DNA of 64,000 nucleotides. Origin: Sphingobacterium spiritivorum ATCC 33861 (lineage in GTDB: Bacteria > Bacteroidota > Bacteroidia > Sphingobacteriales > Sphingobacteriaceae). Location of the stretch: the NCBI RefSeq assembly GCF_000143765.1, contig NZ_GL379770.1, forward strand, positions 434,001 to 498,000, in the 5' to 3' direction. Positions 53,064 through 61,910 of this stretch are shown here, in pieces. Below the pieces are notes generated by a model. It had not been told where the DNA came from. It searched no databases and saw only the letters and a list, made by a program, of their open reading frames with translations. The position numbers and the translations under genes were made by a program. Numbering within the stretch: position 1 is the first letter of the stretch; each line of letters begins with the position of its first letter.

Positions 53064-54293
53064 ATGAAAATATACTCCACTATACTATCCATTATACTGC
53101 TTACCATGTTATCCATAAAGACATATGCACAAGAAAAGCAAACCTACTGGAAACCCGAAAATGTAACAAAAGTCAATAATAAATCCATGTGGGGAATTAC
53201 GCTGGCTTATATGGATATGATTGCAGAAATGCGGATACATCTTTCTGAAAGCAAAGATGTACTCTACTTTTCTTACCCTTATGAAAAGATAATCAAGATA
53301 TCTGATCTTAAGTCATTAACCGATTGCAGATTGAAGAATACAGGAGAACTGCTGGATAGTGTATATGAGGTAGCTATTGAAAAAGATACTTTAAAGATTA
53401 AATTTAATTATATCGGTACAGCAGATAAAGATAATCGTTTTTCATTAAATATGATACCTGTAAAACAGGATGAATATAACAGCGAGGTAGAACGTCTGAA
53501 AAAACATAAAGAGGACATCCTTTCAAAAATCAAAACAATTGATTTATCCGCTCTTAACCTTGAGTGGACCTTGCCGGATTATTTCAAAGAAAAAGGGTTG
53601 TCAGATTTAAATCCGGTTCAATTAGCTGAGGAACTGGCAGAAGTAAACGATGGATTTAGAATAACATCAGATAGAATAGTGTTGACAAAGGACAAAAACA
53701 AAATCGAATACAACAATTATGGTGTTGAAAACATAAACCGTATAGGCTTACCTGCGGCCCGTATCCATACTGTAAATTTTGATAATATAGAATTTGTCAG
53801 TAGTACCTCTGCTCATAAGGCGGATGCAATTATAATTGCTCAGAATACTATGGGAAAGTCTGAAATCAAGAATCTTTTCAATAGCATTTCCGAAAAACTA
53901 GCAGGAGATTCATTAGCACAATTTGGGCTTCCCGTGCTGTACGATGATAAGACTTCCCTTGGCATACATAGTTTTTTTGCGGTCAGCTGGACTGGGAAAG
54001 ATAAAGTAGTGAGGCTAGCTATAGATAATGTGCCGGATGATTTGTTTGATAAGGAAATTGACAATGATATAGCTCTCCCTGAAACATATAATGCTGCAGA
54101 TATAAATAAGGTGCTTCGGCATTATCTAGATTTGATACCCACATCTCGTGTCCGGGTATTTATTGTGTCAAAAGAATTTGATGAGATACAGCATTTAAAG
54201 GAAAACAGAATGGATGGATTGACTCACGGAAATATAAGAGATCATGTTTTCAAATGGAAGTATTACCATGAACTGTGGGATGACGAAGAATAA
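53064..54293 (+). CDS. Hypothetical exported protein
   Basis: A 409-residue protein with a clear Sec signal (MKIYSTILSIILLTMLSIKTYAQ) and no lipidation cysteine. The mature part is mixed and highly charged, with KLNNIGTADK-type beta regions in the middle and a helical, acidic C-terminus ending WDDEE. I recognise no domain. It is monocistronic and convergent with the arsenic genes, sharing a bidirectional terminator with them. Confidence 0.75.
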   Translation: MKIYSTILSIILLTMLSIKTYAQEKQTYWKPENVTKVNNKSMWGITLAYMDMIAEMRIHLSESKDVLYFSYPYEKIIKISDLKSLTDCRLKNTGELLDSVYEVAIEKDTLKIKFNYIGTADKDNRFSLNMIPVKQDEYNSEVERLKKHKEDILSKIKTIDLSALNLEWTLPDYFKEKGLSDLNPVQLAEELAEVNDGFRITSDRIVLTKDKNKIEYNNYGVENINRIGLPAARIHTVNFDNIEFVSSTSAHKADAIIIAQNTMGKSEIKNLFNSISEKLAGDSLAQFGLPVLYDDKTSLGIHSFFAVSWTGKDKVVRLAIDNVPDDLFDKEIDNDIALPETYNAADINKVLRHYLDLIPTSRVRVFIVSKEFDEIQHLKENRMDGLTHGNIRDHVFKWKYYHELWDDEE

Positions 54294-54332
54294 TTGTTTT
54301 GCAGCTTACAATAATAAAATCAATATAAAAAC

Positions 54333-54377
54333 AACAACAAAGGGACTATACCACAAGGGTAAAGTCTCTTTGTTGTT
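54333..54377. terminator. Bidirectional terminator between convergent genes
   Basis: AACAACAAAGGGACT pairs with AGTCTCTTTGTTGTT (14 of 15 positions) around a 15-base loop, between the plus-strand exported protein and the minus-strand arsenate reductase. Confidence 0.8.
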
Positions 54378-54388
54378 TATAACTCAAA

Positions 54389-55009
54389 TCAGGGATGAGG
54401 AGTAATCCTCGAAAAGACATAAAACATCTCTGTTGCTATTTTCAGACTAGACTCTTCATATACTTCATCCTGTTGATCAGAGCCATCGGCCAGTTTCGGA
54501 TCGTCATAGGGTAAAGCTATTCTTTTTTCAGCTCCGGCGATAAAAGGGCAGTCAATGTCCGCCTGTGAACAGGTCATTACCCCTGCAAATGGAGACATAG
54601 GATTAAACGGGTTGTCATATGTTTTTGAAAAACCGATTACGGGTAGCGCATTTGCATTATATTTTACAGCATATACCGGATTGTTTCCGTCAGTAATTTT
54701 ATAAACCTGAAATCCCTGCTTACGCAGTATTGCTATTACCTTTGGATATAGGGCTGTTGTTTCTGTTCCTCCTGAATAGCAGCTTATATTCGGAATTTTG
54801 TAATAAGCTGCCATTGTCTGTGCCCATATCTGTGCCAACTGACTTCTGCGTGAATTATGGGTGCAGATAAAATGGAGGTTGATCTGCCGTTGATGATTGA
54901 CCTGCTGTTGAACATAATCTATTAATGCCTGCAAACGATCCTTTGCTGCATCTGTCATAAACCGTTCTTTTTCTACATGCTGAATAGTAGAATATAACTC
55001 CGGATACAT
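54389..55009 (-). CDS. arsC: Low-molecular-weight-phosphatase-type arsenate reductase
   Basis: A 206-residue protein counted from the ATG at 55009; an upstream in-frame TTG at 55033 overlaps the neighbour. The P-loop is HFICTHNSRRSQLA (CX5R form C-T-H-N-S-R-R), and later cysteines (VMTCSQADIDCPF) may be the redox pair that in thioredoxin-coupled ArsC shuttles electrons. The protein reduces arsenate to arsenite before export. It follows the DUF6428 gene. No Acr3 or ArsB efflux gene lies beside it in the window. Confidence 0.8.
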   Translation of the reverse strand: MYPELYSTIQHVEKERFMTDAAKDRLQALIDYVQQQVNHQRQINLHFICTHNSRRSQLAQIWAQTMAAYYKIPNISCYSGGTETTALYPKVIAILRKQGFQVYKITDGNNPVYAVKYNANALPVIGFSKTYDNPFNPMSPFAGVMTCSQADIDCPFIAGAEKRIALPYDDPKLADGSDQQDEVYEESSLKIATEMFYVFSRITPHP

Positions 55010-55023
55010 ATTCTGTATAAAAA

Positions 55024-55488
55024 TTAGCAACAACCTGAATCCGGACTACATCCCGAATTGTTCAACTGCGATAAAGCAATCTTTGGTTTGCTGTCAGGAA
55101 TACCGCAGGCATCCTGAGCCAGGCAGGAAGTCGTTTTATTTCTTAAAACAAAGGTTTTCCCGTTGAAGTCCAGATCATATTTGCCTATAGTTCCCGCTTG
55201 GTATTCGACTTCTATTTCTGCATCCTCTATGCCCAGTTTCTCTTCTGAAAGCTGAATAATATGTAATAGTTTGCCAGGTTTTAGTCTGTGTTCGTAGTCA
55301 TCGGCATTCCATAGCTGAAAACTTACCGTCTTTTCATTACGTTGCACACCACCGCAATCGATAAAGTTTTTAATAATCTGCCCGACTTCAGTTACATGAA
55401 AATGTTCAGGGACAAAAGTTCCGTCTTCCAATTGAAATTCAACGTTGTTCAGTGAGGGTAGAATTTCCTTAATGTTTGATAGTTTCAT
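55024..55488 (-). CDS. DUF6428 protein of the arsenic operon
   Basis: A 154-residue protein with blocks FQLEDGTFVPEHFHVTEVG and ILPSLNNVEF typical of DUF6428, and a cysteine-rich tail (CLAQDACGIP, then GCSPDSGCC at the end). The function is unknown; the family keeps company with arsR and arsC in Bacteroidota, and a metalloid-binding tail is plausible. It has its own copy of the ArsR-type operator upstream. Confidence 0.82.
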   Translation of the reverse strand: MKLSNIKEILPSLNNVEFQLEDGTFVPEHFHVTEVGQIIKNFIDCGGVQRNEKTVSFQLWNADDYEHRLKPGKLLHIIQLSEEKLGIEDAEIEVEYQAGTIGKYDLDFNGKTFVLRNKTTSCLAQDACGIPDSKPKIALSQLNNSGCSPDSGCC

Positions 55489-55526
55489 AAGAATCGTATT
55501 TTAAAGTTAATTGTTTATTATTGTTA

Positions 55527-55544
55527 TATCGCAATATAACGATA
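55527..55544 (-). promoter_or_regulatory. ArsR-type operator palindrome upstream of the DUF6428 gene
   Basis: TATCGCAATATAACGATA, a near-perfect palindrome located 38 bases upstream of the DUF6428 start. It differs from the copy at 55910 at one position. Confidence 0.65.
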
Positions 55545-55565
55545 CGTTTGGATAAAAAAATGCTT

Positions 55566-55895
55566 TTAACAGCATTGTTTGACAGCTACGTCCTGATTGA
55601 AGAATATATTGAACTGTTGTTGGAAATGTTTCCATACTTTTTCCTCTATGCAGTAACACACAGATTTTCCTTCAATTGAACCTTTTATAATACCCATATT
55701 TTTCAATTCCTTGAGATGTTGAGAGATTGTAGCTTGTGCCAGTCCTAATTCATCAACAAGGTCATTACAGATACAGGTCTTTTGATCAATAATATATTGC
55801 AGGATAGCAATACGCGCAGGATGACCCAGTACTTTGAATAAGGAAGCCAGCTTATTCTGCTCGTCAGTAAATATTTCTGTCTTAGTGATACCCAT
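55566..55895 (-). CDS. arsR: ArsR/SmtB-family metalloid-responsive repressor
   Basis: A 109-residue winged helix: LFKVLGHPARIAILQYI, then CICNDLVDELGLAQATISQHLKEL as the recognition helix, with the CxC of the arsenite site just before it (compare ELCVCDL in classical ArsR). A second pair of cysteines ends the protein (VKQCC). It should repress its own gene and the arsenic genes and release on arsenite or antimonite. Confidence 0.9.
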   Translation of the reverse strand: MGITKTEIFTDEQNKLASLFKVLGHPARIAILQYIIDQKTCICNDLVDELGLAQATISQHLKELKNMGIIKGSIEGKSVCYCIEEKVWKHFQQQFNIFFNQDVAVKQCC

Positions 55896-55909
55896 ATTAT
55901 CAGTATTAA

Positions 55910-55927
55910 TATCGCAATATTACGATA
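55910..55927 (-). promoter_or_regulatory. ArsR-type operator palindrome upstream of arsR
   Basis: TATCGCAATATTACGATA, 15 bases upstream of the arsR start. Almost the same palindrome is in front of the DUF6428 gene, as expected for an autoregulated ArsR with a second promoter. Confidence 0.65.
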
Positions 55928-56389
55928 TTAAAGCTAATAAACAAAACTATTCTGAATTTTTATTTTTTTTAATGTGTATGATCAAGCAATATTCTAGGGG
56001 GAGTGACGGATAAGCTGCTTGGGATAATCATAAGATATTCTATCTGTTCAGTATTATTAAGGAGTGTTTTGGATATTGTGATTCGCCACAAACAAATAGC
56101 TGCTGTGAGAAGGATAGCAGAGGCTGAAAACTTTCAGTTAGCAGCTAATTGCTCACATTATTTATTTGTAGACCAGCAGGTCCTTTTTATATCCTTTGTG
56201 CAGCAAAATATTCGGTAAACTTATTAATGGGAATCAGGATGAGTTTTTATAGTGCGATTATAATTTTAAGTATTGCCGATAAAAAGTAAGGCAGGATTTT
56301 AGAATCAACAAAATATTAGAATTGCCTTTAATAACTTGCTTTTATCGTAATTTATTCTCTATTTTGATTTTGCTAAACCAGACCTGAAT
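55928..56389. other. 462-bp gap without a gene
   Basis: A 71-codon frame (56003-56218) in this stretch is AT-rich and has no recognisable domain, so it is not called. The promoter of the sigma factor gene must be near the end of the gap. Confidence 0.5.
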
Positions 56390-56986
56390 ATGGGAAGAAT
56401 CACACTTTTTAATGAAAAGAATCTGCTTCTGAAATTAAAGAATGGAGACAGGCATGCTTTTGAGCAACTTTATCATTTTTATAAAAATCATATTACAGGT
56501 CATCTTTTCTATATTTTCAAATCAGAAGAGTTAACACAAGACGTGACACAGGAAACATTTATTACCGTGTGGGAAAACCGTTTTCAACTTCATGCAGATA
56601 AATCATTCAAATCATACTTATACACTATTGCTACAAATAAGGCATATGATCTCCTTCGCAAAGCTAATCTTGACAAACAGCTTTATGACAAGGTTTCATC
56701 CTTTATAGATAGCTCGTCGGATGAGATTTACGAAACCCTTTTTGTCAAACAACGCTCTGAACAGCTCCATCAGATCTTAGCTCAATTACCCAGTCAGCAG
56801 CGGCTAGTGTTTCAGATGGCTAAGTTAGATGGCTATAGTTATGAGGAAATTGCCAGAGCTCTTGGTATTAGCCAGCATACAGTTAATACACATATCAAAC
56901 GAGCCAATATTTTTCTGAAAAATCAAATTCTCAAATCACCGGAATTGTTTGTGCTTATATATGCCCTTTTTTTAGAAATGGGTTGA
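56390..56986 (+). CDS. ECF-type RNA polymerase sigma factor
   Basis: A 198-residue sigma-70 family protein with region 2 (AFEQLYHFYKNHITGHLFY, LTQDVTQETFITVWENR) and region 4 (LAQLPSQQRLVFQMAKLDGYSYEEIARALGISQHTVNTHIKRA). It belongs to the Bacteroidota FecI-like group. FecR, STN-SusC and SusD follow in order, so it is the transcription switch of a cell-surface signalling nutrient system. Confidence 0.94.
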   Translation: MGRITLFNEKNLLLKLKNGDRHAFEQLYHFYKNHITGHLFYIFKSEELTQDVTQETFITVWENRFQLHADKSFKSYLYTIATNKAYDLLRKANLDKQLYDKVSSFIDSSSDEIYETLFVKQRSEQLHQILAQLPSQQRLVFQMAKLDGYSYEEIARALGISQHTVNTHIKRANIFLKNQILKSPELFVLIYALFLEMG

Positions 56987-57127
56987 AGAGTTGATGTCAA
57001 ATTTTAAAAAGTCGACCCTTTTTAAAAAATTATTTGCCTGTAAATCAGGATTTTAATTCTTTTTTTAGAATCTATGTACCTTGTTTTTTTCGCCCAATCG
57101 TATTAGTGCTTAAAGTAAGGAGGGAAG

Positions 57128-58291
57128 TTGAATTCCAAAGACCAGTTAATAACCGCGTTATTTAGAAAATATCTTCAAGGTAACGTTACAGAGACCGAAC
57201 TAAATGAACTGCTGAAGTATTTCGGACTGGTAGAGCATTCCACACTATTGAAAGAACTTATTCTAAATCAATTGCAGACAGAGATACCTGCCTCTGTTTC
57301 TATGGATCAGATCGATCTTTTGACTGCAAAAATAGATATTGGGGTTCTGAACCACATAAATTCCGGCTATAAGTCGACACTAAAACGGAAGATAGTCTGG
57401 CTCACTGCTGCGTTCCTGATAATGGTTGGCAGTTTTTCGTATATAGTTTGGAAAACTTCAGTAACTGTTCCCAAAGGTATAGAAGCTGCAGCAAATATCC
57501 TTCCGGGGACTAATCGTGCTGTTGTAACTTTTGATAATTCCAAATCAATAAATCTGAGTGAGTCACAATCTGTGCTTATCAATAAACATAATACAATAGG
57601 ATATGAAAACGGTGAATCAATATTAGTGTCGGATTCTGTGAAATGGGTCAGTATTGCCACTCCGAGAGCAGGCCAGTATCAGGTCATTCTGGAAGACGGT
57701 ACACGAATATGGCTGAATGCCGATTCTAAAGTAAGGTATCCTTCAAGGTTTTCCGGCGATGAGAGAAGGATTTTCGTAGAGGGAGAAGTTTATTTGGAAG
57801 TGGCTCACAATCAGAAAAGAAAGAAGTTTGTGGTAGAAACTGATAGACAAATTATTCAGGTGCTTGGTACAAAATTTAATGTCCGTACTTACCATGATGC
57901 AGCCTTTCAGGCTACAACATTACTGGAAGGGGCGGTTAACATAGAAAGTAAAAAAACAAATTTTGTAAGTCGACTATATCCGGGGCAGCAGGCGAGGACC
58001 GATATGTCCGGCAATAACCAGATAGTGAAAGTGGATGCGGAAGATTACGCGGCATGGACAGAAGAACTCATCGTTTTGAATAACCTGAATCTTGATGAGG
58101 TAATAAAAGAACTGGAGCGATGGTACGATGTAAATTTTGACCCTGTACCTGCCGCACTTGGCAGAAAAAAAGTATTCGGATCACTTAAGCGTAACCTGCC
58201 ACTCAGAGATGTTTTGAAAGCTCTTGAAAGTAGCTATGATATTCATTTTACTGTTAACGAAAGGAGGATCGGAATAAAAAAAAGAACCTGA
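57128..58291 (+). CDS. FecR-family anti-sigma factor
   Basis: A 387-residue protein with a cytoplasmic N-terminal part, one membrane helix (about residues 89-106), a periplasmic FecR domain (ATPRAGQYQVILEDGTRIWLN to FVEGEVYLEVAHN) and a C-terminal DUF4974-like domain. The start is TTG: there is no upstream ATG in frame, and AAGGAGGG (57117-57124), an unusually strong ribosome site for this phylum, lies at a suitable distance. The gap to the sigma gene is 141 bases. It holds or releases the ECF sigma in response to the STN-bearing SusC. Confidence 0.92.
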   Translation: MNSKDQLITALFRKYLQGNVTETELNELLKYFGLVEHSTLLKELILNQLQTEIPASVSMDQIDLLTAKIDIGVLNHINSGYKSTLKRKIVWLTAAFLIMVGSFSYIVWKTSVTVPKGIEAAANILPGTNRAVVTFDNSKSINLSESQSVLINKHNTIGYENGESILVSDSVKWVSIATPRAGQYQVILEDGTRIWLNADSKVRYPSRFSGDERRIFVEGEVYLEVAHNQKRKKFVVETDRQIIQVLGTKFNVRTYHDAAFQATTLLEGAVNIESKKTNFVSRLYPGQQARTDMSGNNQIVKVDAEDYAAWTEELIVLNNLNLDEVIKELERWYDVNFDPVPAALGRKKVFGSLKRNLPLRDVLKALESSYDIHFTVNERRIGIKKRT

Positions 58292-58402
58292 AAATCTGTT
58301 GTACAATGAAAGAAGAGCTGAAATATTCCAGTATTCCAGCTCCATGACAGGCTAATTGTACAATATAACTGCTTATTATTAACCATTAACCTTTACTAAT
58401 TT

Positions 58403-61400
58403 ATGAAAAAAATTACGCATACCCAACAGTGGCATGGTGATAGACCGTGCCGGGGTATATTTTTTAAAATTCTGTATATGAAGTTAACTTTATTCTTTTC
58501 CCTTTTTTTCTGTTTACAGGTATTCGGGAGTACAGAAGCCCAGAATATCAGTCTTGATGTAAGAGCTGCTTCCGTCAAATCGGTTTTACGCACTATACAG
58601 AAACAGACTGGGTTTTCCTATGTGATCCCGGAGCACCTTCTGGATAAAAGCAACCCCATTACCATTCAGATAAAAGACAAGCCTTTGGATAAGGCTCTGG
58701 GTCTCTTGATTGTAAATCAGCCTTTTCAGTACGCAATAAGTAATAAAGTAATTGTGTTCAAAGAGAAAGCAAGTACAGTCGCAGCTGCTACTGTACCAAA
58801 AGAGTACAGATCCCAACAGATAAAGCTGAGTGGTCAGGTTGTAGATGAGGACGGTAATCCATTGTCAGGTGTAAGTATCACGATTAAGGGAGATACACGT
58901 GCGGTGGTGACGGATCTGAAAGGAAATTTCTCAATAGATGTGAAATCTACCGATCAGATTGTAGTTACTTTTTTAGGCATGGAGTCTCAGACAATTGCTG
59001 TTGAAGATCAAAGGAGAATCAGAATCGTGATGAAAGCCCTTCCGGATGAGTTGGATGAGGTGACAGTAATCGGATACGGACAGCAGAAAAAGGAAAGTAT
59101 TGTATCTTCTCTCAGTACAGTAGGGCCTAAAGAGCTCACGATCAAACAACGAAACTTACGTAACATACTAGCTGGTCAGCTGGCAGGTGTTATCGCTGTA
59201 CAGCGTAGTGGTGAACCTGGTAATGATGCCGCTGCTTTCTTTATCCGCGGACAGAGTTCCTATGCAGGAGGTAACTCACCACTTGTCCTGGTAGATGGTG
59301 TTCCCAGACGTATGGACGATATTGATGTGGAAGAAATTGAGACATTCACGGTATTGAAAGATGCTGCCGCTACCTCAGTCTATGGTGCTGAAGGTGCGAA
59401 TGGGGTGGTATTGATCACATCGAAAAGAGGAAAAGTGCAGAAAACAATTGCCAATTTCACTGCTCAGAGCAGTGTCATGACACCCCAGAGAATGATGAAA
59501 TTAATGGATTCATATACGTATCTCTCCTTATTCAATGAGGCACTGTGGAATGATCAGGGAAATCCGAATAAGGATGTTTTTCAGCCACAGATTACAAACG
59601 AGAAGCTGGAAAAATACCGAACAGGAGAAGATCCGGATCTCTATCCCTCTGTAAACTGGATGGATCTGTTAAGATCGAATACACAGAGTTCAAGATATAC
59701 GGTAAATTTTCGCGGAGGTTCTGATAAAGTTCGTTTCTTCACTTCAGGAGCATACTTTAAGGAAAATGGGATTTTCAAATCCAATGCGTTGGAAAATTAC
59801 AACTCCAATATCGGTCTGGACCGGTTCAATCTGCGGTCCAATGTCGATATGCATTTGAGTAATTCCACACAATTATCGGTAGATATGAGCGGACAGTATC
59901 TGCGTAAGAATCAGCCCGGATTTACATCGGATGATATCTTCGCTTTTATAAGTCATTATCCGGTACATATGATCCCGATGGTCTATTCGGATGGTACTGC
60001 ATCAGATCATGGAGCTGTAGGTGCGTTGACGGTTAATCAGCCGTATAATATGATCAACAACAGTGGATATAGTAAGACATGGAGCGGATATCTGCAAACC
60101 AAGGTCGCATTGAAACAGGATCTGAAGTTTATAACGGAGGGACTATATGCCAATGGAGTGGTGAGTTTTGATGCAGATTTTTACTCAACCCTACTGAGAT
60201 CCAAAACTCCGAATACTTTTTTTGCCTTAGGGCGTAATACAGACGGAACCCTCAATAAGAGAACAATCAAACCGGGATCGGCATTGGGAAATCCATATCA
60301 GGTTCAGGGAGGAGATAATGTCGGCGGTTCAAAAAATATATACCTGGAAGGATCGCTTAATTATAAACGGGTATTTGCGGAAAGGCATGATGTGTCCGGA
60401 TTGATCCTGTATATGCAGAAAGAGTCGCAGTCGCAAAGAGATGCTAACGGTATGAAACTTTTGCCTTTCAGAAAACAGAGTATCGTGGCGCGTGCTACCT
60501 ATGGCTATGATAACAGATATCTGGTTGAAGCAAGTATGGGAGCGACGGGCAGTGATAATTTTGCAACAGGCAACAGATGGGGAGTCTTCCCGGCAGCCGG
60601 CGTAGCCTGGTACCTCAGCAATGAAAAATTCATGGAAGGATCGCAGAAGTATATCAATAAACTGAAACTCAGAGCATCGTACGGTATCACTGGTAATGAC
60701 AGAATAGGTCGTGATGATGTACGCTTTCCGTACAGAGGTAGTATCAATGAAAATGCTCCCGGCTATGATTTCGGACTGGCTCCAGGATTTGGAGGCAGTT
60801 CCAGTAATAGTCGCGGTGCAGGTATTGTAGAGGGTACTTTCCCTGCACTGGCAGTTTCCTGGGAGATAGAGAAAAAATTGAATACCGGTATAGATATCGG
60901 CCTCTTTAGCGGACGAGTGGACCTGAGTGTAGACTACTTTAAAAATCGCAGAAGCGATATTCTCCTGCAACGGAGAACGGTATTGGATGCTACCGGATTC
61001 CGGTCATTTCCTTTTCAGAACTTTGGTGTCGTAGACAACAAAGGTGTGGACGCCAGTCTGATATTGAAACAAAAGGCCGGTAATGTGAATATTTCGGCAA
61101 GAGGAAATCTGACCTATGCACGCAATAAGATTGTTGAATATGATGAGATTCCCCAAAAATATCCGTATATGAATTATACCGGTAATTCGATAGATAGACC
61201 ATTCCTGTATATTGCTGATGGGCTTTATACTCCCGCTGATTTTGATATTACGACTGCGCAGAACGGATCAAAAACTTATAAGCTGAAGGCAGGTATGCCA
61301 ACTTCTACTTCTTATGTAGCCCCAGGGGATATTAAATATAAAGATCTGAATAATGACGGTCTTATCAATGAGTACGACCGTACTTATGATCATAAATTCT

Positions 61401-61909
61401 TCAGCCCTGTGCCTGAGATTGTATATGGATTTGGTGTCAATGCAGATTGGAAAGGTTTGTCTGTAGGGGTATTTTTTCAGGGCACAGCCAATGCTTCTGC
61501 AAATATGCTCGCTGTAGCCGGCAATATTATTCCGTTTGATGTGGGGGTAGATAATGGTTCGGCACGTATCGAAATGCAGAACAGGTGGAGGGCAGATGAT
61601 CCCGAAAATCAAAATGTATTTATGCCGCGCGTACATTCAGGAGGATATGCTTATAATGTTATGCCGAGTACATGGTGGTACCGGGATGCAGGATTTCTGC
61701 GCCTGAAGAATGTAGAGATCGGATATGATTTTAATAAAGACCTGATCAAAAGATTGAAAATGAGAAATCTGCGTCTGTATCTGCAGGGAACTAATGTTGC
61801 GCTCTGGGATAAAATGAAATTCTGGGATCCTGAACTTGGCAGTGCAAATTCCGGAGCAAAATACCCGCTGAGCAGTACATATTCACTGGGATTGGAAATT
61901 ACTTTTTAA
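58403..61909 (+). CDS. SusC/RagA outer membrane transporter with STN signalling domain
   Basis: A 1168-residue SusC. After a signal peptide (about 45 residues from the first ATG; a second ATG begins MKLTLFFSLFF) comes an STN domain (residues about 52-120; ISLDVRAASVKSVLRTIQKQTGFSYVI), then the carboxypeptidase-regulatory-like domain (LSGQVVDEDGNPLSGVSITI), the TonB-linked plug (FTVLKDAAATSVYGAEGANG) and a barrel ending SLGLEITF. The STN domain contacts FecR, so substrate binding can switch on the upstream sigma. It lies 111 bases after fecR and 1 base before SusD. Confidence 0.96.
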   Translation: MKKITHTQQWHGDRPCRGIFFKILYMKLTLFFSLFFCLQVFGSTEAQNISLDVRAASVKSVLRTIQKQTGFSYVIPEHLLDKSNPITIQIKDKPLDKALGLLIVNQPFQYAISNKVIVFKEKASTVAAATVPKEYRSQQIKLSGQVVDEDGNPLSGVSITIKGDTRAVVTDLKGNFSIDVKSTDQIVVTFLGMESQTIAVEDQRRIRIVMKALPDELDEVTVIGYGQQKKESIVSSLSTVGPKELTIKQRNLRNILAGQLAGVIAVQRSGEPGNDAAAFFIRGQSSYAGGNSPLVLVDGVPRRMDDIDVEEIETFTVLKDAAATSVYGAEGANGVVLITSKRGKVQKTIANFTAQSSVMTPQRMMKLMDSYTYLSLFNEALWNDQGNPNKDVFQPQITNEKLEKYRTGEDPDLYPSVNWMDLLRSNTQSSRYTVNFRGGSDKVRFFTSGAYFKENGIFKSNALENYNSNIGLDRFNLRSNVDMHLSNSTQLSVDMSGQYLRKNQPGFTSDDIFAFISHYPVHMIPMVYSDGTASDHGAVGALTVNQPYNMINNSGYSKTWSGYLQTKVALKQDLKFITEGLYANGVVSFDADFYSTLLRSKTPNTFFALGRNTDGTLNKRTIKPGSALGNPYQVQGGDNVGGSKNIYLEGSLNYKRVFAERHDVSGLILYMQKESQSQRDANGMKLLPFRKQSIVARATYGYDNRYLVEASMGATGSDNFATGNRWGVFPAAGVAWYLSNEKFMEGSQKYINKLKLRASYGITGNDRIGRDDVRFPYRGSINENAPGYDFGLAPGFGGSSSNSRGAGIVEGTFPALAVSWEIEKKLNTGIDIGLFSGRVDLSVDYFKNRRSDILLQRRTVLDATGFRSFPFQNFGVVDNKGVDASLILKQKAGNVNISARGNLTYARNKIVEYDEIPQKYPYMNYTGNSIDRPFLYIADGLYTPADFDITTAQNGSKTYKLKAGMPTSTSYVAPGDIKYKDLNNDGLINEYDRTYDHKFFSPVPEIVYGFGVNADWKGLSVGVFFQGTANASANMLAVAGNIIPFDVGVDNGSARIEMQNRWRADDPENQNVFMPRVHSGGYAYNVMPSTWWYRDAGFLRLKNVEIGYDFNKDLIKRLKMRNLRLYLQGTNVALWDKMKFWDPELGSANSGAKYPLSSTYSLGLEITF

Positions 61910-61910
61910 A

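Noticed and set aside
56003..56218. 71-codon plus-strand frame between arsR and the sigma factor
   Set aside because: No ribosome site or domain; its composition looks like intergenic DNA.
60329..60970. Minus-strand frame of 213 codons inside the third SusC
   Set aside because: It is opposite a well-conserved beta-barrel and shows no domain.
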